This document shows positions 10,248 to 21,985 of a DNA stretch of 64,000 nucleotides, piece after piece (positions within the stretch are counted from its first letter, which is position 1; every line of letters begins with the position of its first letter). The notes below the pieces were generated by a model. It searched no databases, was not told where the DNA came from, and worked only from the letters and a program-made list of their open reading frames with translations. Source of the DNA: Otatea glauca (taxonomy: Eukaryota; Streptophyta; Magnoliopsida; Poales; Poaceae); the NCBI GenBank assembly GCA_036346275.1, contig JAYEVK010000374.1, positions 185,194 to 249,193 on the forward strand. The letters are read 5' to 3'. Position numbers and translations under genes: made by a program.

Positions 10248-11826
10248 CAGGGTTCCGAATTTTGGTGAAATTTTAGATTTCGGACAACTCCGAAATCTAA
10301 AGTACCGGCCGAAAAAAAAATTAAAATTGCTACATTAACCCGAAATTTTGGTTTTATCGGCCAAATTTCGGGTTTTCTTTGGCCGGTTTTGAAACTTTTA
10401 GAGCCGGATTTGACCGGATTTGGTCCAATAACCCTTAGGAAAGTCATCTCCTATGAAAATTTGTTGAAAAAACGATTTTTTTAAACATTTTAAAATTTTG
10501 GCGTAAACTTATCGATTTTTATAAAATTGTACAAGCTTGATAATAATCTGAAATTTTTATGGTACTATCCTTAGTAGTTTAGGATCATACATAAAAAATT
10601 TCAAAATAATTTAAATTAATTTTTTATCTTTAAAAAATCAAAAATAGAATGAACATAATTGGGACAGTTATATTGTCAGAATTTTATAAATTTTCTTGAG
10701 TGTGATTATTATCTAAATTTTTGTGAGAGATTAATAATTTAGTTAGTACCATTATATAAATTTTAAAAAAAATTCAACTTTGCTTGTTTGGTCAATCAAA
10801 TCTATGTAAGCATTGAACTTCGTTTGTTATATTATATTTCAAAAATCAAAAAGAAAAGAACATAAATGGTACTGTGCCTTGTAAGAATTTTATAAATTCA
10901 CTAGAGTGTGATCATGAATCACAATTTTTATGGGATATTAATAACTTCCTTATCACCATTCTGTAAAAATCTCAAAAAATTTAAACTTTTTTTATTGCTA
11001 AAGCAAATCTATGTATTTGAGAATGAATATCATCTATGTATTTCAGACTTTTATCAGGACGTAGTACTGTCTGAATTTTCAAATATTATTTGAGAATGAA
11101 TATCATCTAAAAATTTTAAAGAAACATTAATGTTACATCAGGACCATCCACAAAAATTTTCAAAAGTTTTTAACGTGGTTTACATAATTTTTCATTTTGT
11201 TCAAGTTTGTCGGTAAGCCTTTTAACAGGGCGGGCAGTAGTACTGTTTGAATTTTTAAAAATTCATATAGTTTGATCATCATCTGAAAATTTTATGAGAG
11301 CATTATAGATACATCATAACCATGCAAAAAAATTCAAAAGTTTCTAACTTGACTTGTACCATTTTCCATTCGGATCAAACTTGTCGGTAATCAGCTGAAA
11401 TTTTTGTGAGAACATAAGTTATGGATCATAACCATGCACAAAAAAATTCAACAGTTTATAACTTGATTTGTACCATTTTCCATTCGGATCAAACTTGTCG
11501 GTCAGTGTTTTATCAGGATAGTACCACTCTCTGAATTTTTAAAAATTACTTAGATACGATAATCAGCTAAAAATTTTTTTAAAACATCAGCAATGTGTCA
11601 AGAACCTCCAAAACAAATTTCAAAATTTTTTGTTAAAGTTTAGACCACTTTTCAGTCGGTGCAAAAAACCCGAAATTTCGGGTATTTCGCCTGAAATTTC
11701 GGGTTTTTTTTTTCCAGAATGGACCAGATTTGAATTTTCAAATTAAATTTTCGTCCAAAATATTTCTGAAATTTCGCGATCCGGCCAGGGACGAAATTTA
11801 TTCTGAAACCGAATTTTCAAACCTTG
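10248..11826. mobile_element. Non-autonomous hAT element with 8-bp TSD
   Basis: Termini are CAGGGTTCCGAATTTTGG (left) and CAAGGTTTGAAAATTCGG (right, reverse complement). They are flanked by a perfect 8-bp duplication, TTTGTAGC, at 10240-10247 and 11827-11834. Eight-base duplications and CAGGG-type ends fit hAT transposons. No transposase is present. The 1,579 bp are AT-rich and built mostly of degenerate direct repeats of about 150-190 bp (GAATTTTTAAAAATTC...AACTTGTCGGTAA motifs at about 10680, 10880, 11060, 11245, 11530). GGGTTTCGGGTTT-like subterminal motifs recur at both ends. Confidence 0.85.
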
Positions 11827-11890
11827 TTTGTAGCTACATTGATTTGCATGGCACTCTATGCGGTGTTGTGTAAAAGCCAGGATTAGGAGA

Positions 11891-13211
11891 CGCTACTGCA
11901 CAACCACACATCACAGACGGTTCATAAACCACATTACAAACGGTTTTGTGAACCGTCTGTATTGAAGTGTCAGTAATGATAATAGGTCATCACAGACGGT
12001 TTTTGAACCGTCAGTGAAAATTAATATCACAGACGGTTCTATCCTAGAATTATCTGTTATGAGGGCTAATCACAGACGGTTCTAGTCTAGAACCGTTTAT
12101 GATATGCCCTTATCACACTAGATGACATGCCCTCTGAAACAAAAAAAAATTACATAAAAATATAGAACAATATGCCTTATTATTCAAGATACTGTCTAAA
12201 GTTGTATAATGTAATGAAAACACCATATTAAGATGTAATGAACATAATACAATAAAGGATTTCAGTCAACACACTTCAACATATGTGAGAAACAGACTCG
12301 AATATAAATGAATATCCATCAAGTGTATACACAACAAGTCATGGTAATATTGAACACTTACCTAAATAATTTGGGCTATCCAAGTCATGGTAATGAGGAG
12401 CTGAATTGAAGTTAACACTACTGAGTCAACCGAATGTTGGGGAGAAAGACAGTCCCCTCCTTTTACCTGGATAATGAGCAGATTGGGCAAGACGAGATCG
12501 ACGACCAGGCGCTCCATCTTGGCACTATACGACAGCGCGTCGTTCAGCTCAATGGTGTCGCACTACCCCAGGAACCACAACATGGCACTGACCGTCCCGC
12601 CGCTGTCCGCCACCGCGATGTGCATCCTGGCGACGGCGGCCTCGTAGAGCGGCTGGTCCTTGGCCCGCATCCAGATCCTGGTGCCTCCCACAGCGCACGG
12701 CACGATCTCAAGTACAAGGGGTGGTGCGCGTAGGGTGAGTAGGATCCAACAAAGGGGAAGAGGAAGATACTATCGGTCGGCGCGAGGAGGAGGAGGAGGA
12801 GGAAGGAGGGCAGCGCTGCGACGACCGGGCGCCAAGCAGCAGTCGGCGGGGGTGAGCTCGGGGGGATGCCCGGGGGAGACGGCGGGGGAAAGACGGCGCG
12901 TGTGGGGCTAGGCTAAGGTTTGAGCCAAGGGAAAGACGACGCGAGCAGGTAAATATATATTGAGATCCAAATCACAAACGGTTTTTAGCTAAAACCGTCT
13001 GTGATGAGAGGGCAATATCACAGACAATTTTTGGATAAAACCGTCTGTGATGAGACATCACATACGGTTTTAGCAAAAAACCGTCTGTGATGTGCCCGAG
13101 ACTTGTCACTGACTGTTTTTGCAAAAAACCGTCTATATGACACTTCACCATAGATGATTTTTAAAAACCGTTAGTGATGAAAAGTCTAATATAAATCCCT
13201 TTGTAGTAGTG
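11891..13211. mobile_element. Non-autonomous CACTA element (gene-capturing)
   Basis: The right end is TTTGTAGTAGTG, the inverse of CACTACTACAAA. The left end is the degenerate CGCTACTGCACAA. The 3-bp TSD AGA is at 11888-11890 and 13212-13214. Both subterminal regions (11915-12120 and 12965-13180) are packed with direct and inverted copies of ACAGACGGTTTT/AAAACCGTCTGT, the transposase-binding repeats of CACTA elements. The 1,321-bp body lacks a transposase and instead holds a GC-rich gene fragment. Confidence 0.9.
12468..12718 (-). pseudogene. Captured host-gene exon inside the CACTA, protein not recognised
   Basis: On the minus strand one frame reads PLVLEIVPCAVGGTRIWMRA, then a continuous stretch through about 80 codons with a single in-frame stop (TAG) after about 47 codons. 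It ends in LVLPNLLIIQ followed immediately by GTAAAAGG, a good splice donor. GC content is much higher than in the flanking CACTA DNA. This looks like an exon picked up by the transposon, in antisense to the window. Upstream on the same strand (12911-12725) is a Pro/Leu-rich, promoter- or leader-like GC segment with a GGA/TCC microsatellite. I do not recognise the donor gene. Confidence 0.55.
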
Positions 13212-13214
13212 AGA

Positions 13215-15980
13215 GAATCCCATTCTTCGCGAATATCGGCGAGCAGAACTCAGGAGGAGGTCAGAAGATCCTTGGAAGTCCTTGTCCCGGTGGGATACGG
13301 ACACCGAGCGCAAGGGGAGGTTCAAGGACGAGTTATCGCGCAGTGGCGGAGCTTAAAACAAAATATAGTGAGGCTAATCTAACATAATGAACTTGGGTAA
13401 CTTAGGAAGAGAGGACTAGTTAAGTGTTATGTTAGTATTTAAGTAGTAAAATTATGCTTTTTCTAGGGAAAAATTGCAAATAACCCTAGAAATCAGTCTA
13501 AATTTGATTTACCCCTTCCAAGTATATTTGTAGCAAATACCACCTCACAAATGCAGAGTTGTTTAATTTTCCCTCCGACGGACTTTCCTGCTAACCCGGG
13601 TGTTTTCGTTTGGTATGGACTCAATCCGCCCAATTCCAGGTGATAGACCCATTGGCATGCAGTGCCTAAATTTAATTCATATTGAGATTGTAGTGACTTA
13701 AATTCCAGTTCCAGGTTGAATCAGCACAATTCATGAAGTATATTTTTAGATGGGAATCAAGCGGTCACACAAGAGAGGCAACATTCATCTCCACCTCTGT
13801 TTGCCATACTGATCCTACTCTCTTTAGTTTCTTTCTGTTGTCCAACTAATAAGTAACCAGAATATCATACTGATCTCAGATACAAGAGGGCCTATAAGCT
13901 AGCGCATTAGCCGGAGAGATACAATACAAGATGCTATACCGTTATGCAAGCAAAACCCTGAAAATTATGTAACCTATCTGGATCTAGATTTCGACTTGTG
14001 TGCACGTGTATGATCTCAAAGCATAGCAGAACAGAAACCGCTGCTTACCTCTAGGCATACTTCTTGATCTAAATTTCTTTTATAAAGTTCTCTCCTTCCA
14101 AACCATAAACCAACAGCCCCTACAATTGAAAGCATTGACTTGATGAGAATAAGGATCATGATCATCGGAATAAAAAGGGGAAACCTATCAATAGAATAAA
14201 AGGCAACAAAATCCTTAAATTATGTTTTATCCCCAGGCAGATTTAATTAGGGTGCCAATAAGGTCATGTTGCAAAAAACGTACATGCTTCAGTTAATGGA
14301 TAGGCACCTGACCTCAGTTCGCACATCTCAAGCCTATCAGACCACATGCTAGCAAGCGAACAATGATCAGTATGTGTAAAGAATGCCACATTTTCACAAC
14401 TCGAGTCAAGACAATTTATTTCTTAAAAGATTCTGTATATTCCATGAAAACGTGCTTTCCACCAACTTGAAGGAATATACCAGGAGAAGATTCTGAAGCA
14501 ATTAGCATTGAAGCACTGCTCAACAACCATATTGAGAGCATCAATAACGGCGGGCCGTGCCAGTTTGCGAAATGAACATTGAAGTAAACTGATTACCAGC
14601 GTTCTGACGGATCACATTGGCAAACAGAAACAAACAACCAGGGAGTAACAATTAACGAGCTTTCTTCGCTGTTTTAATTCTAGGGAGATATTCCATTCAA
14701 GTTCATGGAAATAACGTAAATGAAAAGATCCATCCAAACATTAAGGGTCTGTTCAGATGGGCAGTTTTAGCCCATTCGACGAGGATATATAGTAGTGTTT
14801 AAGTTTCTTAGTTGAGCTCAATGTTTTGTGACAATTTTCCCTGTCGTTCCGAAGGGGAACAGCCGGCCTGTCACAGGAGGAGGCCCATGTGTACTCGGCA
14901 AGTGACCACTTCTCTTCCAGTAGCTGCTTCACCAAATCATTTCTCCAGTGACCTGTCTGCTCCGGCAGCAAGTATCTTTGATGACCTGCTAATCTGGAAA
15001 TTCTCTACTCTAGTCTCTGACAAGCCTCTTTTCAGCAAGCGCATACTCCGACAAAGCCCTATGCTTGTGCGAGTTTGTTCTCCAGCAAGCTACTCCCACA
15101 TTCAACTAATCTCAGGAAAACCACTTTTCTTCGTGTGAGCCAATTCCTTAAGTCTAATCCATTCTCGTTACTCATTTCCCCTATATCCAAGCACCCGTTG
15201 AGTTCGAAATAGAGGCTGTTAAGAATTCACATATGTTTGAACTTTACTTTGCTCATGTTCTTTGCATTTCTTCTCGTTTTCACTAACTTTAACTGCACTA
15301 CATGATGATGAGTGCAGTTGGCTGATATTTAATATTTAACGTCGACCCCTTTTCTGAAACAAAGTTAACCAACTATAATGCGGTGGAAGTTTTGTTTGGT
15401 TGATTCAGTTTTTCAGCTCCAATATGGAGGTTGGATCAGGTAAATTAATTATACACCAACTTTAACACTTATTAGTGCATCATACACACAAGTGCGATTT
15501 CTGTAGTTTACAATATCATAATATGGAAATGTAGGTTTTGTTGGGAAGATGTGCAATATATTTATTCCAGATTTTATTTTGAGACAAATATAGCAAAAGA
15601 CTATGGATGCATAAATCAGTAAGCAACACATTGCACTTGAGAATATGCTCAAGTAGTAGTCAATGTCAAGGAAGAAGCAGCAGTTGTAACCAGAAACCTT
15701 ATTGCCGCAGCAACGACTCGAAGATACGTCACTGATGACATTATATCAATTAAATGAAGCGATTACTCACTAGTAATCTGACGAAATACACGAATGCATG
15801 CGTGTGTTTAGCCAAAGTCCACCCCATGCCATATGTTATTATTCAAAGAGTGGCAATGACTCTACTTTATAAATTGCATTCCTTCTACTTAGCTAGGCAA
15901 TATGGTACTAAACCATACATGATTTGAAATTTTAAAGCAAATGGGCCTTCCATGGGCCAATTTCTAACAGAGTGGTACTA
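13215..15980. other. Intergenic, nothing firmly identified
   Basis: Moderately AT-rich. A short GC-richer segment (13215-13370) is open in two frames but too short to assign. An open frame of 108 codons at 14812-15138 has no recognisable domain. I see no LTR, TIR or RNA gene here. Confidence 0.45.
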
Positions 15981-15986
15981 CTACAC

Positions 15987-16405
15987 GCTATACCGTTGGA
16001 ATTGATTCCAACGGTATAGCATGTTTCACAGTTAAGTTTCACCTAGATAGATTTTATGTTGTTCATCTAGATAGGTTTCATGTTGTTTCACAGTTAAGTT
16101 TCACCAGATTTCGTAGTGTACTTATAAGTTTCATAACGTTTCAGTTTCGTCAAACATAATTTGACAGATATGTTTCATATGAAACATGAAACATGTTTGT
16201 GAAACGTCGTGAAACTTTAATGTGAACACTATGAAACTTGGTGAAATTAATTTGTGAAAAATCATGAAACCTAAGTGTGCAACGTTGTGAAACTTGTAAT
16301 TGAAACTTCGTGAAACTTCGTCTACACTGGTGAAACTTAGGCTGCACTGGTGAAACTTCGCCTATATGTAGATTTCACAGATAGGTTTCACTTGGAAGTT
16401 TCATG
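15987..16405. repeat. Perfect palindrome followed by a GTTTCA/TGAAAC array
   Basis: 15987-16020 is a perfect hairpin with 15-bp arms (GCTATACCGTTGGAA) and a TTGA loop. Immediately after it, about eight GTTTCA words run to about 16180, then about eleven TGAAAC words to about 16350, then two more GTTTCA. The block as a whole therefore has inverted symmetry. A related arrangement occurs at 21986-22925. It is probably a non-autonomous DNA element or its subterminal binding-site array. I see no coding sequence. Confidence 0.6.
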
Positions 16406-17772
16406 AGGTTCCATAAAAACGCATGAATCTCACATGCATGAATAGGAACAAACACGAAAATGAATCCTGTATTGCAAGTGAACGTGGGAGGTGTGTCATC
16501 ACATACATGAGAGATAGATGTGCGTACACAGAGATATATGATATGTACACTACATACATACATATGTGTGTTGGGAGCGGACGTACAATCATATAGCCAC
16601 CTCTCTCACTCCATTCACGAGGCACAACTTCTCTTTCGTCTCTAGTGTATTAAGCTAGAAGAACAAAGAAGATAGCACTCATGTTAGAACAAGCACAACA
16701 CGATGCTGGGCTGCTTCTCCCGGCTGCGACAGCCGTCGGTGGTGGGGCGCCAGTGCCCATTACGCCGTCCGACGACGCGTCCACGTCGGCGGCGTCGACC
16801 TCGGCGGGCTCCATCTGCTTCAAGATGGTGGGGAGCGTGGGATGGGGATTAGTTTTGGTTTGATTCTGATTTTTTATTTGATCCGAGGCCACAGCGTTGG
16901 TTGGTTTTGAGCAGACGGGGTTTTATGTGGGCTTGGCTTTCTTGGGACAAAGCACGCGCTAACACACCGCACTGCACCACCACCTAGGATTTCTTCCGCA
17001 AAGCGAGAGATTTGAACGGGGAGTTATCCCGTTGATTTGCTAGACAAACGTTTTCTAGTATTTCTGTTTCTAACAGGTTTATCCTAAACCTTTGAAACCT
17101 TGGTCTGTATTTTAGCTGCCAAGCATATAGGTTAGCAAAGGAGATGCTGCGACTGGCAATGGGAGGCATAGTACTTGTGATTACTCACTGGCTTGTTGAG
17201 AAAATCCATTAAGAAAATGAATGGTGATTGCTCCTGAGTTTAGCGTGATGAACAATTAGGTAGCACCGTAGCAGTGAACCACCTCTTAGTGGGTGTATGA
17301 CACCAGGACTTCACCCACTAGGGTTTAAATTCCGATATTCACCTTTACGCACACGTGGGTGTACTTCAGCAGAAATATTGTGAGGTCACGGATTTATCTC
17401 TGAACTACACATGCACGTGGTATTTGTGTACATGACGTCCTTTCAATCTTAAAAAAAACATTAAGTAGCAAATGTCCGGATCAAAGTGGACATCATCAAT
17501 TGGCAGTTTACTGTTTTTCTTAAAAGATCATCCTGCTCAAACTTCAGGGCTTCAATGTTGTGCTGCACTTTTTTTTTGTTAGTATTAGAAAAATAAGAGA
17601 GATTTTATGGTGCATTATACTGGTAGTATACAATAGGTAATAGAAATAAGATATAGCCATTTATTTGTTAAGAGTATTTCTACAATTCTACTACTAGAGG
17701 AAGTATAAATAAATTCTAGTTAATCTGATCCATTGGATTGAAAAGTATGAACGGTTCATATTGAGTTTAGGG
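16406..17772. other. Intergenic with one GC-rich patch
   Basis: A GC-rich island at about 16720-16830 is open on both strands. On the minus strand it reads MEPAEVDAADVDASSDGV over about 54 codons from 16814. No domain is recognised, and I regard it as an old exon fragment at best. The rest is AT-rich and without landmarks. Confidence 0.35.
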
Positions 17773-17935
17773 TGTGTTTGGTTGGTGGGATGAGTTGAAT
17801 GGGATGACATAGTTCTGTACCATTTGGTTTCGTTGTTTTGGGAGAATGGAATAGTTTAGTATCTGTAGAGAATATTCCTCAAATTTGTATCCCGTCATTC
17901 AGGACGGGATGGTTTCATTCAAGCAACTAAACACA
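17773..17935. repeat. Possible small MITE (TGTGTTTGGTTG ends)
   Basis: TGTGTTTGGTTG at 17773-17784 and its near inverse CAACTAAACACA at 17924-17935 bound a 163-bp non-coding block containing the inverted words ATGGGATGA and CATCCCGTC-like sequence. GTGTTTGG-type ends are common in small hAT-like MITEs of grasses. I could not find a clean target duplication, so this is tentative. Confidence 0.35.
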
Positions 17936-17948
17936 TTGATGACTTGTT

Positions 17949-19429
17949 TGTTGAGGAACGGATAGGCTACTCTAGCGAAAAACAAAATTTTCTATCGCGT
18001 AACTAAAAAACCACTGTAAGTTATAGATCACAGAATTATCACTAGACGTGCAAACCCGTAGCGGAAGTAGAGTCGATGTAGCGCGGTGGTGTAGATGTAG
18101 TCGTACTAGCCTCGCACCTCCCAACAGCTCCTTGTGACTGTCGCAAGTTGCAGATCGTCCTAACATTGAAGCTTTGCAGCAACGCCTCCAAGGTATCCAT
18201 ACGTACGTGGCAGAAACACCACGCACCATAGTGCTAGCGCCGGCTGCACGGTTCTGGGAGAAGGAGGGGTGACGGCTAGGGTTTTGGGAATTCCAAATTT
18301 CTATTGTGTCTCTTCGTGTATCTCTCTCACCCGTTGCAAAGCCACCACCTCCTCCATTTATATAGACGTCTCATAACAGGTTTCAACCCTTCAAACCCAT
18401 TAGAAACTCTAAGCCTATTACAACTCGGATCCCTATCGAAATTGGTTACAACCCCTTAAATGTGTGACCCTATAGGTTCACGTGCACTCGGATATGACTG
18501 GAGTACCCCTATCGATCGTTGAGTACTCCTACTCGACCATCGGTTATACCTACTCGACCATTGAGTACTCAACCAATAGTCGGTAGCGGACACTAGTAGG
18601 ACTTGCCGACTCCCGAGTACATGTAAAGATCGGACGAATCTCAACAATGTCCTATATGCATTTTCTTTTTCCTCACGATATCGGTCAAACCCAAGACGAG
18701 TTTTTGTCATCCTTATTTGGATGGCTCGACCACTCTTTGTCGATGCCATGACTCGGATTACTTGAATACATCAAGTTAACTCTTTAACTCGATGACTCGA
18801 GTAACTCTTTACTTGAATAGCATGGCCATATGTTTCTGGATTCTGACTACTCGAGGGGTCTAGAGATATCTCTCCCATTGTATAGAGGGGCAAATCTTAT
18901 CTTGATCGACCACGCCTCACAGCATGTTTCATGACAAATCCGAAAGCCATCTTTATAACTACCCAGTTACAGAGTAGCGTTTGATGATCCCTAAGTAAGC
19001 TATTATGTATCTTGAGAACATGCCACAATCTCAAGTCGAAGGATATAGCATACACATCATATATAAGACCAACTGATGACATGAAATAATACAACGTTCT
19101 CGCAGTGTCTCATAGTGGGTCGATGTCCAACACCATGTTCTCTAACATGTGTCCATATTATTGGCTTGATATCTTTATATCTATGACCCGTGAAATATGA
19201 TCATCGACCAATACATATACTAGTCTACTCATATGTGTCCTCATATGATTATCGACTAGGGACCCCTTTTTAAAATGAACATCATAAAGATGAATACAGA
19301 GTTTTACAAACAAGTCACATACTTGTTAATCAATATCCATGATATTATTCAAAGAACAATCTCGTAGTTTATGAATATTTATGGAAATATAATTATCTCT
19401 ATGATTGCCTCTAGGGTATATTTTCAACA
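17949..19429 (-). mobile_element. Solo LTR, Ty1-copia Angela/BARE-like
   Basis: Begins TGTTGAGG and ends TTTTCAACA, with a perfect 5-bp duplication TTGTT at 17944-17948 and 19430-19434. Read on the minus strand it starts TGTTGAAAATATACCCTAG and continues with AGGCAAT, the signature opening of Angela/BARE-type LTRs. No internal region is present, so the element was reduced to a 1,481-bp solo LTR by LTR-LTR recombination. Confidence 0.9.
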
Positions 19430-19449
19430 TTGTTTTTCTAAACAATCTC

Positions 19450-19470
19450 ATATATATATATATATATATA
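19450..19470. repeat. (TA)n microsatellite
   Basis: About ten TA units just outside the right TSD of the solo LTR. Confidence 0.9.
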
Positions 19471-21985
19471 CCACTTGGTAAAGCAATCAAACATACCCTT
19501 AATGTACCGTAAAAGTGGTCAAAATAAAGGCCGTCACCAGCGCTGCACTCTCCATGTGCATTAATGAAAACAAAGTTTCTTACTATCATCAACTCTTTGA
19601 AGGAGACCATGCCACTGCATATTTTATATGTTCTTTATTTTCACAATGTACTGATGTTCTAGGCTGATAATTTTTCATGAGAAGAACATCCTACGGTAAA
19701 ATGGCAAATCAAATTTTACAATGGAATGACAGTCCATTTGACTGGCAAAAAACAGCTAGAAGGTTCTTGTGCAAAATTGTCCTCGAATCAATAATAGGTG
19801 AAATCTATTCATGGTCTTTTCTTTGACCAATCATTGTTCCTTTCTCACTTTCCTTTTCTTTCTTCGTTCCTGATGATGTAGAGGTTCTCCCTTTCTAACA
19901 AGGATGTGCTGCAATGGTGCGAGAAGGCTGATGCAGCACACTTTCTTGCCACTTTCCCTGGTAAATTCCTGTTTTCCGCAGTTCTGCTTCTCCGGTAGTA
20001 AGTCTGGGGATTTGAGTGAATATGCTAGACGTGCTCCGGGTATTTACTTTCAAATGTAACTGATGAGTTCGTCAGATAATTTCTTTTCATTGTACGGTTC
20101 TGTTGAATGGTCTGTGGAAAAAATGGCTTGACTGAAAATTGGTTTATGGCATGATTAAGAGTAGGTGTCCTATATTTGTGTTGATTGTTGTTGTTAAGTT
20201 TTTCGTGGGGAAAACACAGTGAAAAACCCCCACATTCCACCTAGATCACCAGATGTGTTGAATTGCAAGAGAATGCTTCTCGGTACAGGAGATGGCAGTA
20301 TGGCACTGTACTTCCATACATTCTTTTCTTTTCTATTTGTTGTACACGCAACTATATTGATAGTGCGTGATGTTGAACGTAGGAAAGTTCATCCAACAGA
20401 TGATTTGTCATTAATTCCCTTGTGCAAGTATGTTCTAGCCTTGTAAACATGTCTGATAGAAAAGTAATTGTAATATGTCTGACTAGCCGCCTTGCAATCA
20501 TGTTCTAGCCTTGTACCAGTTTGCGAGATCTCCCTGTGGCCTGTGGCCATATTTTTTAGGTTACAGTAATTGTAATACAACAAAGCCTTTCCGTAGTTCA
20601 TCATGCTTCAGATTCTTCCACAATTTGCAAGTTTTTTTCTTACTCGTCAGTTGGCAAGTTTGTGGTTTGTACAGGGCAATATTTATCGAACGCATGTTGT
20701 GTTTTCAGGGTAAGTTAGCAGAGGCTATTCGAAGTAGTATTCTTTTCATGCCTCTCCAGTTGATTCAAGAGGTACTGCTCAATCGTCTGACTGGCTATTA
20801 GAATATGAGGTACATGACTACATGTGATGGCTGTTGCTGTGCTAAACTATTTTGTCTCCTGATGTAGTATGATTGAACATTGCGAGTACGTACCCCTTAT
20901 TATATCTGAATCCATCCATAACCGAAATTCCACCATGATTTGTCTAGCTCTGCGTATGAACCTTTGTTGTATTTCTCTCCTCGTAGGTTGGCTCGGTTTT
21001 GCTATTGCAATTAGAAGCTTGGATGCAGACACGAAGTCTACGGCAGTAAAAATAGTTAGACGCTGGGAGGACGTTTCTAGTCTGCCGCTACCTCTACAGC
21101 TGGAATCCTACAAACCGGGGCGTCGTGTTCGTGTATCACAGCGGCGGAGACGTTGATTTCATAACCAGATTTTTGTTCGCGTTCATTAATTGCGGTGAGC
21201 ATGCAGGCCCTTGCGAGATCACATGCATCTATCTACCTGACAAATTCCATAGCCTCCTTCAAATGCGTCCATTCCATTCCACGATCATACTGATTTAGCA
21301 GCAAAGATGCTCCAGTTAGGTTTGGAACCAGAACTCCAAAAACACCCCCCCAAAAAAAAAAAGGTTTGGAGCCAGGTGATGAACTGTGGCCTCGCATTTT
21401 GCAGCAATTGGACCGTGGAAATTGTGCACGTAAACGGCAGCACCCCACGTTGCCGGGCATCGAGTTCAGGCAGGCGTACTGCATCATACAGCAACCAACA
21501 GTCAGGGGGCTACTGCTACCGCTCGACACCGATCCGCTTCTACATACGCCGGACGGTACGTGGTACAGAACAGAGCGTAAGCATCCAAAGGTGCTAAGCT
21601 GAGAGGCCCCAGCAGGTACGTACGACGTGCATGTTCTAGGATGGTTCTTGCTGCTCCCCTGAATTGTTCTTTGAACCTTTCCCCTCTCGGCCTGGACGTA
21701 CGTACGCCGTATTAGGCTAAGGTTTGGAGACTCGTCGACATGCCCATCTGGACTGGCAGGAGGAGTAACCCCATCTGGATTCTGGACCGGATCCGTTGGC
21801 TCTCCCTCTAGTGACCGCAGCATATGTACACTGGGTGCTATTGTTTTCCACGTGCACGGTTGCACCTGCTAAAAATCGCGAAAAAATTTGGTGTCACGTT
21901 ATCTCAATGGGATCAAGGTATCAATTGGCATTTTGGCTTAGATGCTTCGATAAGAGGCGTCTAGAGCAAGGGGATGACTATAGCA
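19471..21985. other. Intergenic with exon-like patches, gene not established
   Basis: Three patches look like exons. 19885-19961 follows a pyrimidine tract plus AG, encodes RFSLSNKDVLQWCEKADAAH, and is followed by GTAAAT. 20709-20770 is flanked by CAG and GTACTG (KLAEAIRSSILFMPLQLIQE). 20990-21154 ends in a stop and reads GWLGFAIAIRSLDADTKSTA. The phases of the first two do not join without a stop, and I recognise none of them, so a decayed gene or chance both remain possible. A 79-codon open frame at 21366-21602 is equally unassigned. Confidence 0.25.

Noticed and set aside
9737..10447. 236-codon minus-strand frame
   Set aside because: It runs through the CTT microsatellite (giving Lys/Arg/Glu runs), the MULE TIR and the start of the hAT element, so it cannot be a real protein.
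19885..21154. A multi-exon host gene from three exon-like patches
   Set aside because: The phases of the first two patches do not join without a stop, and none of the peptides is recognisable.
21233..21865. 210-codon minus-strand open frame
   Set aside because: No domain, low-complexity content (Ser/Pro/Cys), and an overlapping plus-strand frame is equally open. Not enough to call a gene.
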